NCBI GenBank assembly: GCA_003991915.1
Contig: RQTK01000050.1
Coordinates: 279,389 to 343,388 of the forward strand
Length of the DNA stretch: 64,000 nt
Direction of reading: 5' to 3'
Origin: Elysia chlorotica
Lineage: Eukaryota > Mollusca > Gastropoda > Plakobranchidae
Shown here: piece by piece, positions 22,873 through 34,800 of the stretch
Numbering within the stretch: the stretch's first letter is position 1
Layout: each line of letters opens with the position of its first letter
Notes under the pieces: model-generated
What the model was told of the DNA's origin: nothing
The model's database searches: none
What the model saw: only the letters and a program-made list of their open reading frames with translations
Made by a program: the position numbers and the translations under genes

Positions 22873-25282
22873 CTGTAGAAAAATATTTAAAAAATCGGTT
22901 TTAAAAGACAAGATATAATTCAATACATTTACAGTTGGAAAGATGCTGGGGAACATAATTTTTTCTATAAAAAGTAATTATGATTCAGAAAATATTACCC
23001 GCTTAAACGGGAACAAACTTAGTCATCATTATGGAGGTGTTTAGGGAAGATCTTTTAATAGTTTAATCAATGTGTACATGAGAAATGCGATTATCGTACA
23101 ACTTATGAGTAAATTAACAGACATGTGGTGATTATAAGGCATTCAGTGAGACTTCGCAGTTTTGTTGTTGTTGTGATTCAGGTTTAGAAGTGAATACGCT
23201 TGCGATAAAAAGTTACAAAGTCTATCTACACACAGCAGGTTCCATTTTTTTACATCCCAGTTGGGTATTGAAGGGCTTGCGTTTGTTTGCTTGTTTTCAC
23301 AGGAAATCTCGTAATTGCCAAACATCCTTTACCTCTATTGATCTGAATAATCTCTCACAATCTAGATTTAGATCTAGACTCTTCCTTTCATTTCATTGAT
23401 AGACTTTCTTTTAACGCAAACATTCCACTTCTCTCTCTGTGTCACTGTCTGTCTCTATCTCGCTGTCCTTTCTTCCCTGGCGTCTCCTTATATATATATT
23501 TCTTTTCATAAATCTCTCACTCTCTCTCCATCTCAATTTAGATTCTTGATCTAGATTTCTACTAGAAAAGTCCTCATCATCTTCCTGATTATCTTTCATT
23601 CACTTGTGCATTTTCATCCTCTCTCACCCTTTTACCCTCTTTATCTTTGCCGATATATCTTTCCTGTTCTGTTTTTTTTGTACACCCTCTTACATGTTGG
23701 AAGAGAGGTGAGGGGGAGTAGAGAAGTGGTAACAGTAGACAAAAAAAAACTTCAAAATAAACTTTCTTCCAAATTTTCTGTCTTCCCTGTCTGTCAGGGC
23801 AACAAAGTGATGACAGAAGAACAGAAGACCCCCCACCTTAGGACCAACTGAACTCAACGCCACACTTAGAGAACTTTTGTTTGTATGCAATGTTATGTGT
23901 ATTCTCGTATATATATATATACAAGCTGGGGTCCCGTTTATACAAACGGGTTGAATACAGGGTACTTGTCTGTAAGCCGATTCTTTTTGAAAGGGGAATT
24001 TTTAGACCCCTTACCATCAGTTAATATATTTTCCTCCTTTTTTTTATTAAATGGAAATATCTTTTCTCTTCTTTTTTTTTTAAATTTCTTTCTTTCTCTC
24101 TCTTTTTTTTCTTCTTTTTTCTTCTTTATTCTCTTTATATATTTCTCCTTTAAAAAAAATTCATTATTATTACCTTTTTTTCTTTAAAATTATTTCTCTC
24201 TCTCTCTTTTTTTCTTTTATATATTATATCTAGACAGCTACGCTACTACTGCTGCTAATAATGGACAGATTTTACCCTTTGAAGCACATGACTTGATTGT
24301 TTCCTAAGTTCCTATAGGGAGTCCAATAGGACAACTGGCCCCAAGATTACGTTTGAAATTTTATGTCACGCATTTGACAGGGTGGGGATACCATGACTCC
24401 TGTCTCAGCCGGTCACATTATACTGACACCGACCCAACCAGTTACAGGGGACTAAATAAAAAAAAAAAAAAAAGATGCAGATCGGATTCGAACTTCGTAC
24501 CTCAAGAAGTGAAGACCAATGCTCTACCAAGTGAGCTAATTCGCCCTACGTGAAAGTGTGGTGAAACTGGGAGTAACTACAAAATGAAGGTGCTGAATTT
24601 TATATTAGATCTAGAATCTAGATCTATTAAACCCTTTTCATTAGTTAAGTGTTGATTGTAGATCTAGAAAGATTGCTCAAGTAAGCCAAGATTTTAGATA
24701 GAGATAGATTGGTTATGCAACCCTAGATTCTAGATCTAGATAGATTGCTGAAGTCCAGCAGCAGTGCCATTAGAACATTCGGTAGTCAATGACGCTTTGA
24801 CTAACCAAGCCTAGATCTAGTTATTATAAAAGACGATCCGGAGATTTTAAGGTGGACTTTTTTTATTTTTAATTATAATAAATGTATGAAAAAATAAATC
24901 AATAAAAAATGACCAGGTAAACAAAGTATTTAGTAAGATGTAGCTTCTGTGAAATTTGCATAATTATAGGTTGAGCCGTCTTCGAGATCCGAAGAATGCC
25001 TCGCCTCTACTAAAAAAAAAAAAAAATATATAGATAGATATGCGTGAAGATGTATGTGTCTTTAAATAAGAAATATGTATATTTGGCAGTGTACAATTTC
25101 AATATAATTCATGTGAATTTAAAACGCTTTTTTTATTCTGTTATCATAATTATCTCACACATGTACAACTGGTGTTGTAATATTGACTCAAATGTATTAT
25201 TGTACGACAAAGAAAAATTTCTCTATGGGATAGTAAAGGCTTATATATACTATAGTCATATCTTATGTTAACTTATGTAGAA
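22873..25282. other. Intergenic sequence between COA8 and the LINE remnant
   Basis: AT- and pyrimidine-rich. It holds one SINE copy (24318-24546), a T/TTC-rich tract (24040-24230) and scattered AGATCT/TCTAGA palindromes. No exon was recognised. Confidence 0.5.
24318..24546 (-). mobile_element. SINE family 1 body joined to a different tRNA-like head
   Basis: The left part is normal family body (GACAGGGTGGGGATACCATG). At the right, after an A-run, the minus strand reads GGGCGAATTAGCTCACTTGG, then TAGAGC and GAAGTTCGAATCCGATC, with clear tRNA A and B boxes and a D-stem GCTC/GAGC. The acceptor and anticodon stems do not close well, so it looks like a SINE head rather than a working tRNA gene. 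Confidence 0.75.
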
Positions 25283-26045
25283 TAATGTATTTAGAGCTCA
25301 GAAGAATCAAGCAAATGTCTCCATTTTTGAAACAGTCTAATTTGAAAACACTCATTTCAGCATTTGTGTTCTCGAGATTGGACTACTGCAATGCTCTTCT
25401 GTATGGTCTACCCAATGACACACTTTTCAAATTGCAGAAGATCCAAAATAATGCAGCTCGCATGATACTTAAGAAAAAAAAGAGAGACCATATTACACCC
25501 ATGCTAAGACAGCTCCACTGGCTTCCAGTGGAGGCCAGAATTAAGTATAAAGTTGCTACCTTGTGCTATAAATGTAAATTCCAACAAGCACCCCAGTATC
25601 TCTACGAGCTTATTGTTACTCATGCTCCTAGTCTGAACTTAAGATCCAGAAATAAAGCGCTCTTGTCAGTCCCATGTAGAGCAAATAAAAAGACAAGTGA
25701 GCGAGCATTTGTGCACTATGCACCTGTTGTTTGGAATTCCCTGCCTTTAGATCTGTGACAGTGAAGCTCACTTGATAGTTTCAAAAGAGGCCTAAAAACC
25801 TACTTATTTACAATGCACTTGTCAGTGGATTTTTCCTCTTAATTTTTATTAATGTTTTCTTTATATGTGTAATTTACTCATTTTTCATAATATTTCTTTG
25901 CTGTTAATGTATCATGTCCTTTATGTGCAAAACTGCCTTATAATGTGTGTGAATGGCTGATAAATTGTCTCGTCTTACCTATGTAAAGCGCTTTGAGCCG
26001 GCTATGCTGGCATAAAGCGCTTAAAAAATGATCTTCATTATTATT
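25283..26045 (+). mobile_element. LINE 3' end (CR1/L2/jockey-type reverse transcriptase C-terminus)
   Basis: An open frame at 25285-25758 encodes the post-catalytic part of a non-LTR reverse transcriptase: SAFVFSRLDYCNALLYGLPN, then LQKIQNNAARMI, LHWLPVEARIKYKVATLCYK and VVWNSLPLDL. The usual coding tail after this (SFKRGLKTYLF) follows in frame but is broken by stop codons at about 25756 and 25774. The element is truncated on the 5' side, so the endonuclease and catalytic YADD parts are missing. The 3' region ends with the stem-like AAAGCGCTTTGAGCC and CATAAAGCGCTT and a short ATT-rich tail near 26035. No target duplication was seen. Confidence 0.9.
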
Positions 26046-27767
26046 TATCTTTTTTTTTTCTTTTACCACATAATATATATGTGCCTTCTGTTACCACCGA
26101 ATTTAACTAATGGCACTTTACTACTTCGTTTCATCATAGGTTGACATAGATCAAAGCATGCAGATCTTGTGGGAATATCTGGATCAAAATCTATTCTTTG
26201 GTATCTATAGGCATTGATCTCTAGTCTAGAGATTCTAGATCTACACCTTACTCAGTGAAAAATGACAACAAAACAACAACTATGTTTACCACATTTCTCC
26301 TTTTGCTAGCCTGTGATTAAAGATTTACATGCTAGTTCAAAGTAATCGTGAAACTCTATTGATTACTCTTTGAAGTTTAAAATGTATGATCAATGTAAAA
26401 TTTAGTCTTGAAATTGTATAAACCCTTGTCACTTACAAACCATTGAGAATGACCTGCTCCCTTTTTTAACTACGACCAGCTTCTTTTACTTTCGCTATCT
26501 TAGTATCAAGTACGGTTCTTTGCGAATGTGAACAACTTAATATCGTTTACGAAAAAAACAACCTACAACCTCTCAGTCTCAGTGTTTTGTTCTAAATTGA
26601 TACTGAGATAAGTATTCATGAATATATGTAATAGAATACTTTGATGTATTACAAATTTGATAGATAAATCAATATTTTGACCTGAATAGATAAATAAAAA
26701 CCGGGGGAAAAGTAAAAACAATAAACAAAGTTATACGAATGCCATAAAACGATCTTGAACATGTAAAGGGTTTATATCGATAAGCATTATTTTTTTTTAA
26801 ATAGAACCGGAAACAAATAAATGTAAACAAGGTACAGATCTATCACAGATTTCTACTCTATTATCTATAACTATGAGTTGTTTATAATTACTCCGGACGG
26901 TGTCCAGGCATTACCAAACTAAATTTTGAATCTTGATCGACTCTAACTTGACCATCAAGGACTTAGTTCTAGTTTATAAATTAAGCTGAAATTAAAACTT
27001 AAATATGGATTCTTTATAGATCTATCTAGATCTACATCTAGGTTTCTATTGAACTTCGCCAACTCACTGCAGTCTAGGTAGAATAGAGTTTCAACTTATC
27101 TTGAAATCATACTAGATCTAGATCTAGAATCTAGATCTACAGCGCTCGACCACCCAATCCAGATCAGGGCCCGCATACAACTCTACATGAGCCAAGTAAG
27201 TTTTATCGTCAGAAGCTTTCAGCGCGCTAAGCTTGTAACCAGTACCTTCACTTACTAAGTTCTTAGAAAAAAAAAAACCTGTGGTGCATAGATCTATTAT
27301 ATTTAAGATGACAGCAGGTTACCTGTAACAAAGAAATAAAATAACATGTTCATAAATCATAAAGATATTCCTCTAATAATGTCTCTATATCTTTATATAA
27401 ATAAATCTAAACCTATAATTAATTGATTCTACATTCACTATTAGCATGGGAAGATTTGAACAGCTTCTAAAATTTGAAATGAAAACTTTTTATTGAGATA
27501 TGGCCTTGAGAGAGAGAGAGGTTGAAATGAGAGAGCTAGGCATCATTTCAGACACTTGCATCATAGACTTACACATATATCTGTGATTGACATGGACAAA
27601 AGAGAGCAGTTTTTTTTAAACCCCTGGCTCTGTGGGCGCCATATAGATGTAGATTGTAAGGGTTTAGCGCTCTCACCTGAGTGTTCCTGGGTGCCGACAT
27701 TAAGGGGTAGTTCTCCGACACTTGTAAGCTAATATAAGTTAGGCCTTTTTCATTTATCTCCTCTCTC

Positions 27768-27820
<53 letters not shown>

Positions 27821-28240
27821 ACTCTTTACTCTTTACTAAATTTTAAAAATTTGACTTTGTTTCTGTCTCTTTTCCTTTAGATCACTCCTCTTTCTCCCCA
27901 CAAAGTTCAGTTTGACCTTCTTAGTTATATTTTATATAGATACTTTCTTCTGTGTATATACACAGTAATTTTTTTTCTTTGATTTAGGCTGGTCTTTTGG
28001 TTAGAAATAGAATTAAAATTTGTTTTACTTAAACATAGTGTGCACTTTTAAATAAAATAAAAGAAATCATGTCTACGTGCATGCATAGAAGAAAGCATAA
28101 TATAGCTCAGATTGTAAATGAGCTTCTTCCTTAAGTGTAAAAACTATAAATATATAATATATATACGTTTACATATATTTTCTTCCTTTTTCTCTTCGCA
28201 CCTACATTTTGACATGTGCATGTACATCATATTATAATTA
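26046..28240. other. AT-rich intergenic region rich in AGATCT/TCTAGA motifs
   Basis: No exon recognised. AGATCTAGATCT-type clusters occur near 26230, 27020 and 27115-27140. A GC-richer patch at 27625-27720 (GTGGGCGCCATATAGATG) looks like a repeat fragment. A CT array lies at 27770-27817. Confidence 0.5.
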
Positions 28241-28428
28241 TCTGCATTGGTTAAAAAGTTATGAAAACGTGGTACAATGTGTTGAGTTTGAACCAAATTG
28301 AAGTATAAAAAAATAACAATTCATAATTTTAAGATCTGCATTGGTTAAAAAGTTATGAAAACGTGGTACAATGTGTTGAGTTTGAACCAAATTGAAGTAT
28401 AAAAAAATAACAATTCATAATTTTAACA
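28241..28428. repeat. Two identical-looking tandem copies of a 94-bp unit
   Basis: 28241-28334 and 28335-28428 both start TCTGCATTGGTTAAAAAGTT and end AATTCATAATTTTAA. No difference was seen by eye. Confidence 0.95.
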
Positions 28429-28865
28429 TATCCACATATTTCATAGTTTTGTTCTCATTTCCAAGAGCCTTCAAATGACATACAACATATCCATATTATC
28501 AGTTAGCTCAGAAATTTCAAAAAGTAACCTCTTTTGATTTGACCTGAAACTTAGCCAAGATCCTCTATGATGATGGGTTGGAAAAAGTTCCTCGAGGACA
28601 GACAATTTGGTTAGGGTTCACATGTAGGTCTAGTTGTGCCTCTGCTCAGTTCTGGGTGAATGGGAGATGAAATCAGTTTGTTGCTTTGTAGTTTGTGATC
28701 ATGCATCAGGCAATAGAGTAAATATTGGCATCTACTATCTCTCTGACTTGAACAATCATGAGGTGTGGCAGCTCCTCTGTCTGATATGACCAATAGGTGG
28801 GGTGATCAACTCTCTCTGTTTTGACTCTGATATGACTAATAAGTGCAAGGCCAGAATGATGTATT

Positions 28866-28868
<3 letters not shown>

Positions 28869-28915
<47 letters not shown>
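28869..28915. repeat. (CT)n microsatellite
   Basis: A pure CT run that forms the left edge of the following duplication. Confidence 0.95.
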
Positions 28916-28919
<4 letters not shown>

Positions 28920-29399
28920 CACTCTGATATATGACCTATTGGCTAGAGGATAGAAATTACTGTAAGATCTTCTTTCTTTGACCTGACCAAGTGGTGTATT
29001 ATTATAATTATACAATAGACTAACTCGTTTATTGATCCTGGTACACATGACATATACATGCACTCACACAGTGTCTGATCCAATGAAGGTCCCATTTCTA
29101 AAGCAAACTTATGCTGTGTCATAAAGCAACCATAGACAGTTACTATTCAATATTTATATGTATACACTAAATGCACAGACAGTTACTATTCAATAATTAT
29201 ATGTATACACTAAATGCACATTGAGTAGTCTTTTACGTTTGTAGAAAATACAGGGTTTTCATTAGAACTTTACTATTTAATATTTATATGTATACACTAA
29301 ATGCACAGACAGTTACTATTCAATTTATATATGTATACACTAAATGCACCTTGAGTAGCCTTTTACGTTTTTAGAAATTAAAGGGTTTTCATTCTTTAT

Positions 29400-29520
29400 A
29401 CATCAAATCGAACAATCTGATTTCACACCTTTACTTGAACACCCCACGAGGCACTGCAGACTTTGCAGCCACATTCAAATATTCACACTCGGCTGTAGCA
29501 CTGGCCAGCCCCGCATTCAG
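29400..29520 (+). promoter_or_regulatory. Candidate 5' noncoding exon A of the kelch gene
   Basis: A GC-richer stretch (CGAGGCACTGCAGACTTTGC, then GGCTGTAGCACTGGCCAGCC) ends in CAG|GTAACAC. The kelch start codon lies behind an acceptor at 31001-31003, so an upstream leader exon must exist. This and its copy are the best candidates seen. Inference only; the exon start is unknown. Confidence 0.3.
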
Positions 29521-30232
29521 GTAACACTTTTGGCTGACTACACACACACACTACTTGAGTTAAGTTTTTGAATAAGAGCTATTCCTCAGTGATAGAATAC
29601 TACTCCTGTTTGCATTCGGTTAGGGTAGCATTGTGCACCAATCAATGTCAAACAGAGAGCAGATTCTTAATAAAAAGGTAGAAGTTTTATGTCTTTATCT
29701 TAAAACAGCTCCTAGAAGTTACAGGCGCCTTGAGTACGCTTAGCAAAGTAATCATAATGCCAAAATAATTTGTGCTAATTTGTTTGATCTTCTATTGCAA
29801 TATCTCAGAGAAAAGTTTCAGTTGATCAATCAATGTTTGACAGATTTAATCAGAGGCACTTTTTTTTTTTTTTTAGCTTGAATTTTTTTTTCCATCAGTT
29901 ATACTCTCTCTCGCTCACTCTGATATATGACCTATTGGCTAGAGGATAGAAATTACTGTAAGATCTTCTTTCTTTGACCTGACCAAGTGGTGTATTATTA
30001 TAATTATACAATAGACTAACTCGTTTATTGATCCTGGTACACATATACATGCACTCACTCAGTGTCTGATCCAATGAAGGTCCCATTTCTAAAGCAAACC
30101 TATGCTGTGTCATACAGAAACCATAAACAGTTACTATTTAATATTTATATGTATACACTAAATGCACAGACAGTTACTATTCAATATTTATATGTATACA
30201 CTAAATGCACATTGAGTAGCTTTTACGTTTGT

Positions 30233-30353
30233 ACATCAAATCGAACCATCTGATTTCACACCTTTACTTGAACACCCCACGAGGCACTGCAGACTTTGCA
30301 GCCACATTCAAATATTCACACTCGGCTGTAGCACTAGCCAGCCCCGTACTCAG
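30233..30353 (+). promoter_or_regulatory. Candidate 5' noncoding exon B (copy of exon A)
   Basis: The duplicate of 29400-29520, with a few changes (CCCGTACTCAG|GTAACAC). It is the closer of the two to the kelch start codon. Confidence 0.3.
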
Positions 30354-31029
30354 GTAACACTTTTGGCTGACTACACACACACACTACTTGAGTTAAGTTT
30401 TTGAATAAGAGCTATTCCTCAGTGATAGAATACTACTCCTGTTTGCACTCGGTTAGGGTAGCATGGTGCACCAATCAATGTCAAACAGAGAGCAGATTTT
30501 TAATAAAAAGGTAGAAGTTTTATGTCTTTATCTTAAAACAGCTCCTAGAAGTTACAGGCGCCTTGAGTAAGCTTTGCAAAGTAATGCCAAAAAATGCCAA
30601 TTTATGCTAATTTGTTTGATCTTCTATTGCAATGTCTCAGAGAAAAGTTTCAGTTGATCAATCAATGTTTGACAGATTTAATCAGAGGCACTTTTTTTTT
30701 TTTTAGCTTGAATTTTTTTTTCCATCAGTTATCGTATAGACAGAGATTTTCTTTTAAACACAGCAATGTCAATTTTCCATAAATTGACAGATTTTCTGTG
30801 GGGAAAAAAAGTTTGCAGACCAGACTTAGGTAAAAGTATGTCTAAGTCATCAATAATTAAATGTTTATTCATTTCAAGCTTAAAAGTTTAGTAAAAAAAA
30901 TATTGATCTAGTTGACATCAATGTACAGATTTATTAATTAATTGATTAAAAAAATTTGAATAACTCCCCTATCCATTCATAACTTTTTTTTTTTTTCGGT
31001 TAGGTGAAAAGTGAACTGAAGTCAGCAAG

Positions 31030-31437
31030 ATGAATAAGAATGTTTCGATGAAACCATTGACATCTTTACAGTCATGGGTTAGCTGCAAGATACTTCCCGA
31101 TAACAACGAGGGCCCAATCACTCCAGATGCAATCTATTGCCCAGGCAGAGTTGGCCATGTTGCTGTTTGCATCAGAGACGAACTCTTTGTCTGGGGTGGA
31201 TACTATGTCAGTAATATAAATATCAAGCTGTTTGTTTTTTTATGTCTTATCTCTTAACTGTTTTTGAATGTTAAGACCCATAACTAATATCTTTTATTTA
31301 ATACTTTTCAACTTTATAGTTTTCTTATGATAATTAAGTATTATATACTTTCATGTTTACCTGTTGAAATCTAGTTTCTAATTCTCTTGTAATTGCTGTC
31401 TCTCTCAACTTTATTTTCTTCTCTCTTCACACTATCT

Positions 31438-31501
<64 letters not shown>

Positions 31502-31766
31502 GAATATAGATCTACTCCTAATCTGATGAATCCGGGAAGCCTAGATATATAAAGATATATATATCTTTCTTTCTCTATCTCTCCTACACACACTATCACT
31601 CTCTTGCTCTCTGACGGCTTTCTAGCTTCCTTTTTCTTCTCCTTCTTTCTCCCCTTCTCTCTTAGGTTTCAAGCCTCTTCTTTCTCTCTTTATCAGCTCT
31701 CTAGCTTCTTCTTTTTCTCCTCTTCTTCTACTTCATCATCATCTTCTTACCTTCCATCTGTCTCAG

Positions 31767-31829
<63 letters not shown>

Positions 31830-34800
31830 ATATCTATCTATTAATCTATCTACCTACCTGGCCAGTTTTCTTCCACTGTGGTGGAAAAGGACGCGGCCCA
31901 AAAAAAATGATGAAAATTATACATTTTTGCTTTTTTACAGTAAAATAATGATGATATTGATAATCTGTGCTGACAAAGTAAAGACAATACCTTCATCTCT
32001 ATTGTGATCGAGTTTCAACTTTCTATTATGACTAATAGCTGAGTGTTAGTAGTTCTGTTGTGGAAAATCAATTTTACAAATAAGCCGCAAGCTGATGTCT
32101 TCTAAATTCATTTTTTTTTATGAAGCAAACATTTTTCATCACACAAAAGCCTTTAACACAGCATTTATAAAGAAGAGACTACTAAAAAAAAAAAAGCCTC
32201 AATCGATAATTTTAACCAAGTTTAAGAAAAGAATACTAGCACATGTATGCCCTTGACACACTAAAAAAAACTTGACAATTGAAATTTGTGAATTGTGCCT
32301 GATTCACCCTGGTTGCCTTACATGTTTTCAGCAAAATGAACAGTGGGGAACAGTGTACTGTAAGAAAGCTGAAGTATGGGTCTACAGTCTGGATAGAGAT
32401 AGGTGGTAAGCCCAAACATAATCACAAAACTCTTCTCTTGTTTAACTATTTAATTCATTTCTGGCAATGAAAGTGAAACAGCCAACCTTCTGTACATGGA
32501 TCTTTCTCATGTGTATGTCATGCCTAGTAGATGATTTAACCCATAGTATAAATAAGTTACCCTTGTGAATGAATAAATTAATGTTTATCTTATCTTATCT
32601 CATCTTTAAATCAGATTGATATTTATACTTCACTTCACAGTGAAGGTCAGAAGTTCACTAAAACTTAGCACTTGTAATTTTTCTACTTGTATGCAATTGA
32701 TATGATTTAAAAAAAAAAAGCTATTGACAGAAATGTATTTGTAGACAAAATATCTTCAGTTTGAAGCATTGAAAGTAAAGTGACAAAGAATAGATGAGAT
32801 TAAAAAATTCCTTTACCAATTTTTTTCAATAAGGTCCCGATACTTTCCTCGCGGAGCAGGGTCTCGCCACTCATCAGGGTCCTGCAGTACAATGGTGTGG
32901 CCCTACTGGTATGTACTCTGTGGCTATCTCGCGAGGGGCTACACCAATATCATATGGAGGCTGAACATGCTCACATGTACATTTGAGTCTGTAAGACCAC
33001 AAGGGGACGCGATCTCTCCGCGAGACAAAACTGTGGCATGGGCTCTTGATAGCAGGTGAACATTTAGATTTAGAAGAAAAAAAATGTTTTTGTTGCATGT
33101 TTTGAATAATGCTTCATGTTCCTGTGGTCCATGATCTACCTGACTTTTTGTCACTGATGCTTGTGGTCAGTGCATAGTGCTGTGCATGTTGTACTCACAA
33201 CGAACAATTAAATGTCTCGAAAAGAGTGACTCCACCTCAAACTTTAGAGTGTGGTTCTTTTATAATCTAAGGGAGGGATGCAGAAGCAACCAATCTAGGG
33301 TGCCTTTATTGTTTTTTTTACATCATTTGATGACATGGTAACTGAAAGAAATGTGGCACTTCCGTATTTCGGATACACATAAGGTTATGGTCTCACTATA
33401 TGTGATTTATGTTTAAGAGGAATATTTTTTCTCATCTTATTATGATCACTCCTCAGTGATTTTTTTTTCATTTTTTATAATTTTTCTTTATTAGGAGTGT
33501 TGTGATTTTATATATGACAAAGAGGATGCAGACAAAGATCCAGTTAATTGAACCCCTTATGTTCAATGCAACATTTATAGCCATGAAGAAATTGAAAGCA
33601 GAAATATCAAGTATTTTCACAAGAAGAAAAATTTACTGGTGAAGGTTCTTATTATTGATCATTTTAATGAATATTGATTGCGATGGGTTGGAGACTTTTC
33701 CAGTAAATTTACCAAGGGTCACTGATTCTGCATGCTATTTGATATTTTTTGCTCACATCCGTGAATTTACAATTCAAAAGAGGCTGCTAAATTTTTTTTT
33801 TTTTCTCACTTGGAGGAATCTCATGGATGAGACTCAAACATTAAAATTTCAAAGCAACTTTTACTTTGTAAAGATCACTTCATTATAATTAATGCAAATT
33901 CAAATTATGAAAAAAAAAAGATTTCATTCTTTACTATTTTCCTACTACGACCATCAGGCTCTTGTTGATCTTACATCATAAATCTTTGTTACGGTTGTCG
34001 TAATTTTATACAAGTGATACTTTTTGGGGGGGTATTTCTTTGGAATACTGTTTCATATGTTTGAGCATAGTTGGAATGCCTTGTTTAAAATGTTAAATTT
34101 CCTGTATTGTTATCATACATTTTGAATGAATTCCTTCTCTTCTTCATTACAGAATATTTGTCCTTGGGGGCTATGGGAGTGTTCCTCTAATGTGCCATAT
34201 ATGGGATGCTGAAGAAGATATTTACGTCAGAGAGGTACTGTTGCAAATACTCTGCTGACATGCACTCAGTGTTAGCAAGCTTCTTGCTAAAACTTAGATC
34301 TTTGTGTGAGCATTAACAAAAACAACAACGTTAGATATCTTTTTGTTCTTTCTGTAATGCAGATTATATTATAGCTGCCAACCAGCACGTATATACATAT
34401 TTAGTACGTATTTGACCCCTCGAGTAGGTCCTTCCGTATCTGGTTTAAAAAAAAAAAAAAGTATTTGGCGGTATCCAGCTAAAAATTGGGTGTCCCGCAA
34501 TCGCTCAATACTTGCTGCCATTTTCGGCAATAACACCCGGTTTTCCCAGCCGTTTACTGGGCACACTCACATTTTTAACATCTCGTAAGTACTCCTTTTG
34601 CACTGGGATCAGCCGAGTCTCTAATCAACTTGTAGATTAATAGTTCACTCGCAGCTTTTTTTGGTAAGAAAAAAATGCAGTAAGTAGTGTAATACTATAG
34701 AGGCAATAATTATGCTTCTGTCCCCTGTGATTTGCCCATCACCGTCAAGCGTTGACCTGTCACAGTTCTCACTCTCGCACAGTCATATAAATATATTTTC

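Larger units (their letters stand above)
28907..30732. repeat. Tandem duplication, two blocks of about 996 and 830 bp
   Basis: Block 1 is 28907-29902 and block 2 is 29903-30732. Both run from CTCTCTCGCTCACTCTGATA to TTTCCATCAGTTAT with few differences. Block 1 is longer mainly because an internal repeat (TATATGTATACACTAAATGC, with TTACTATTCAAT) has more copies. Each block has a stretch less AT-rich than its surroundings ending in a donor-like CAG|GTAACAC (29518-29526 and 30351-30359). Confidence 0.95.

Noticed and set aside
24470-24546. A tRNA gene
   Set aside because: A and B boxes are good, but acceptor and anticodon stems do not pair and it is joined to a SINE body, so it was called a SINE head.
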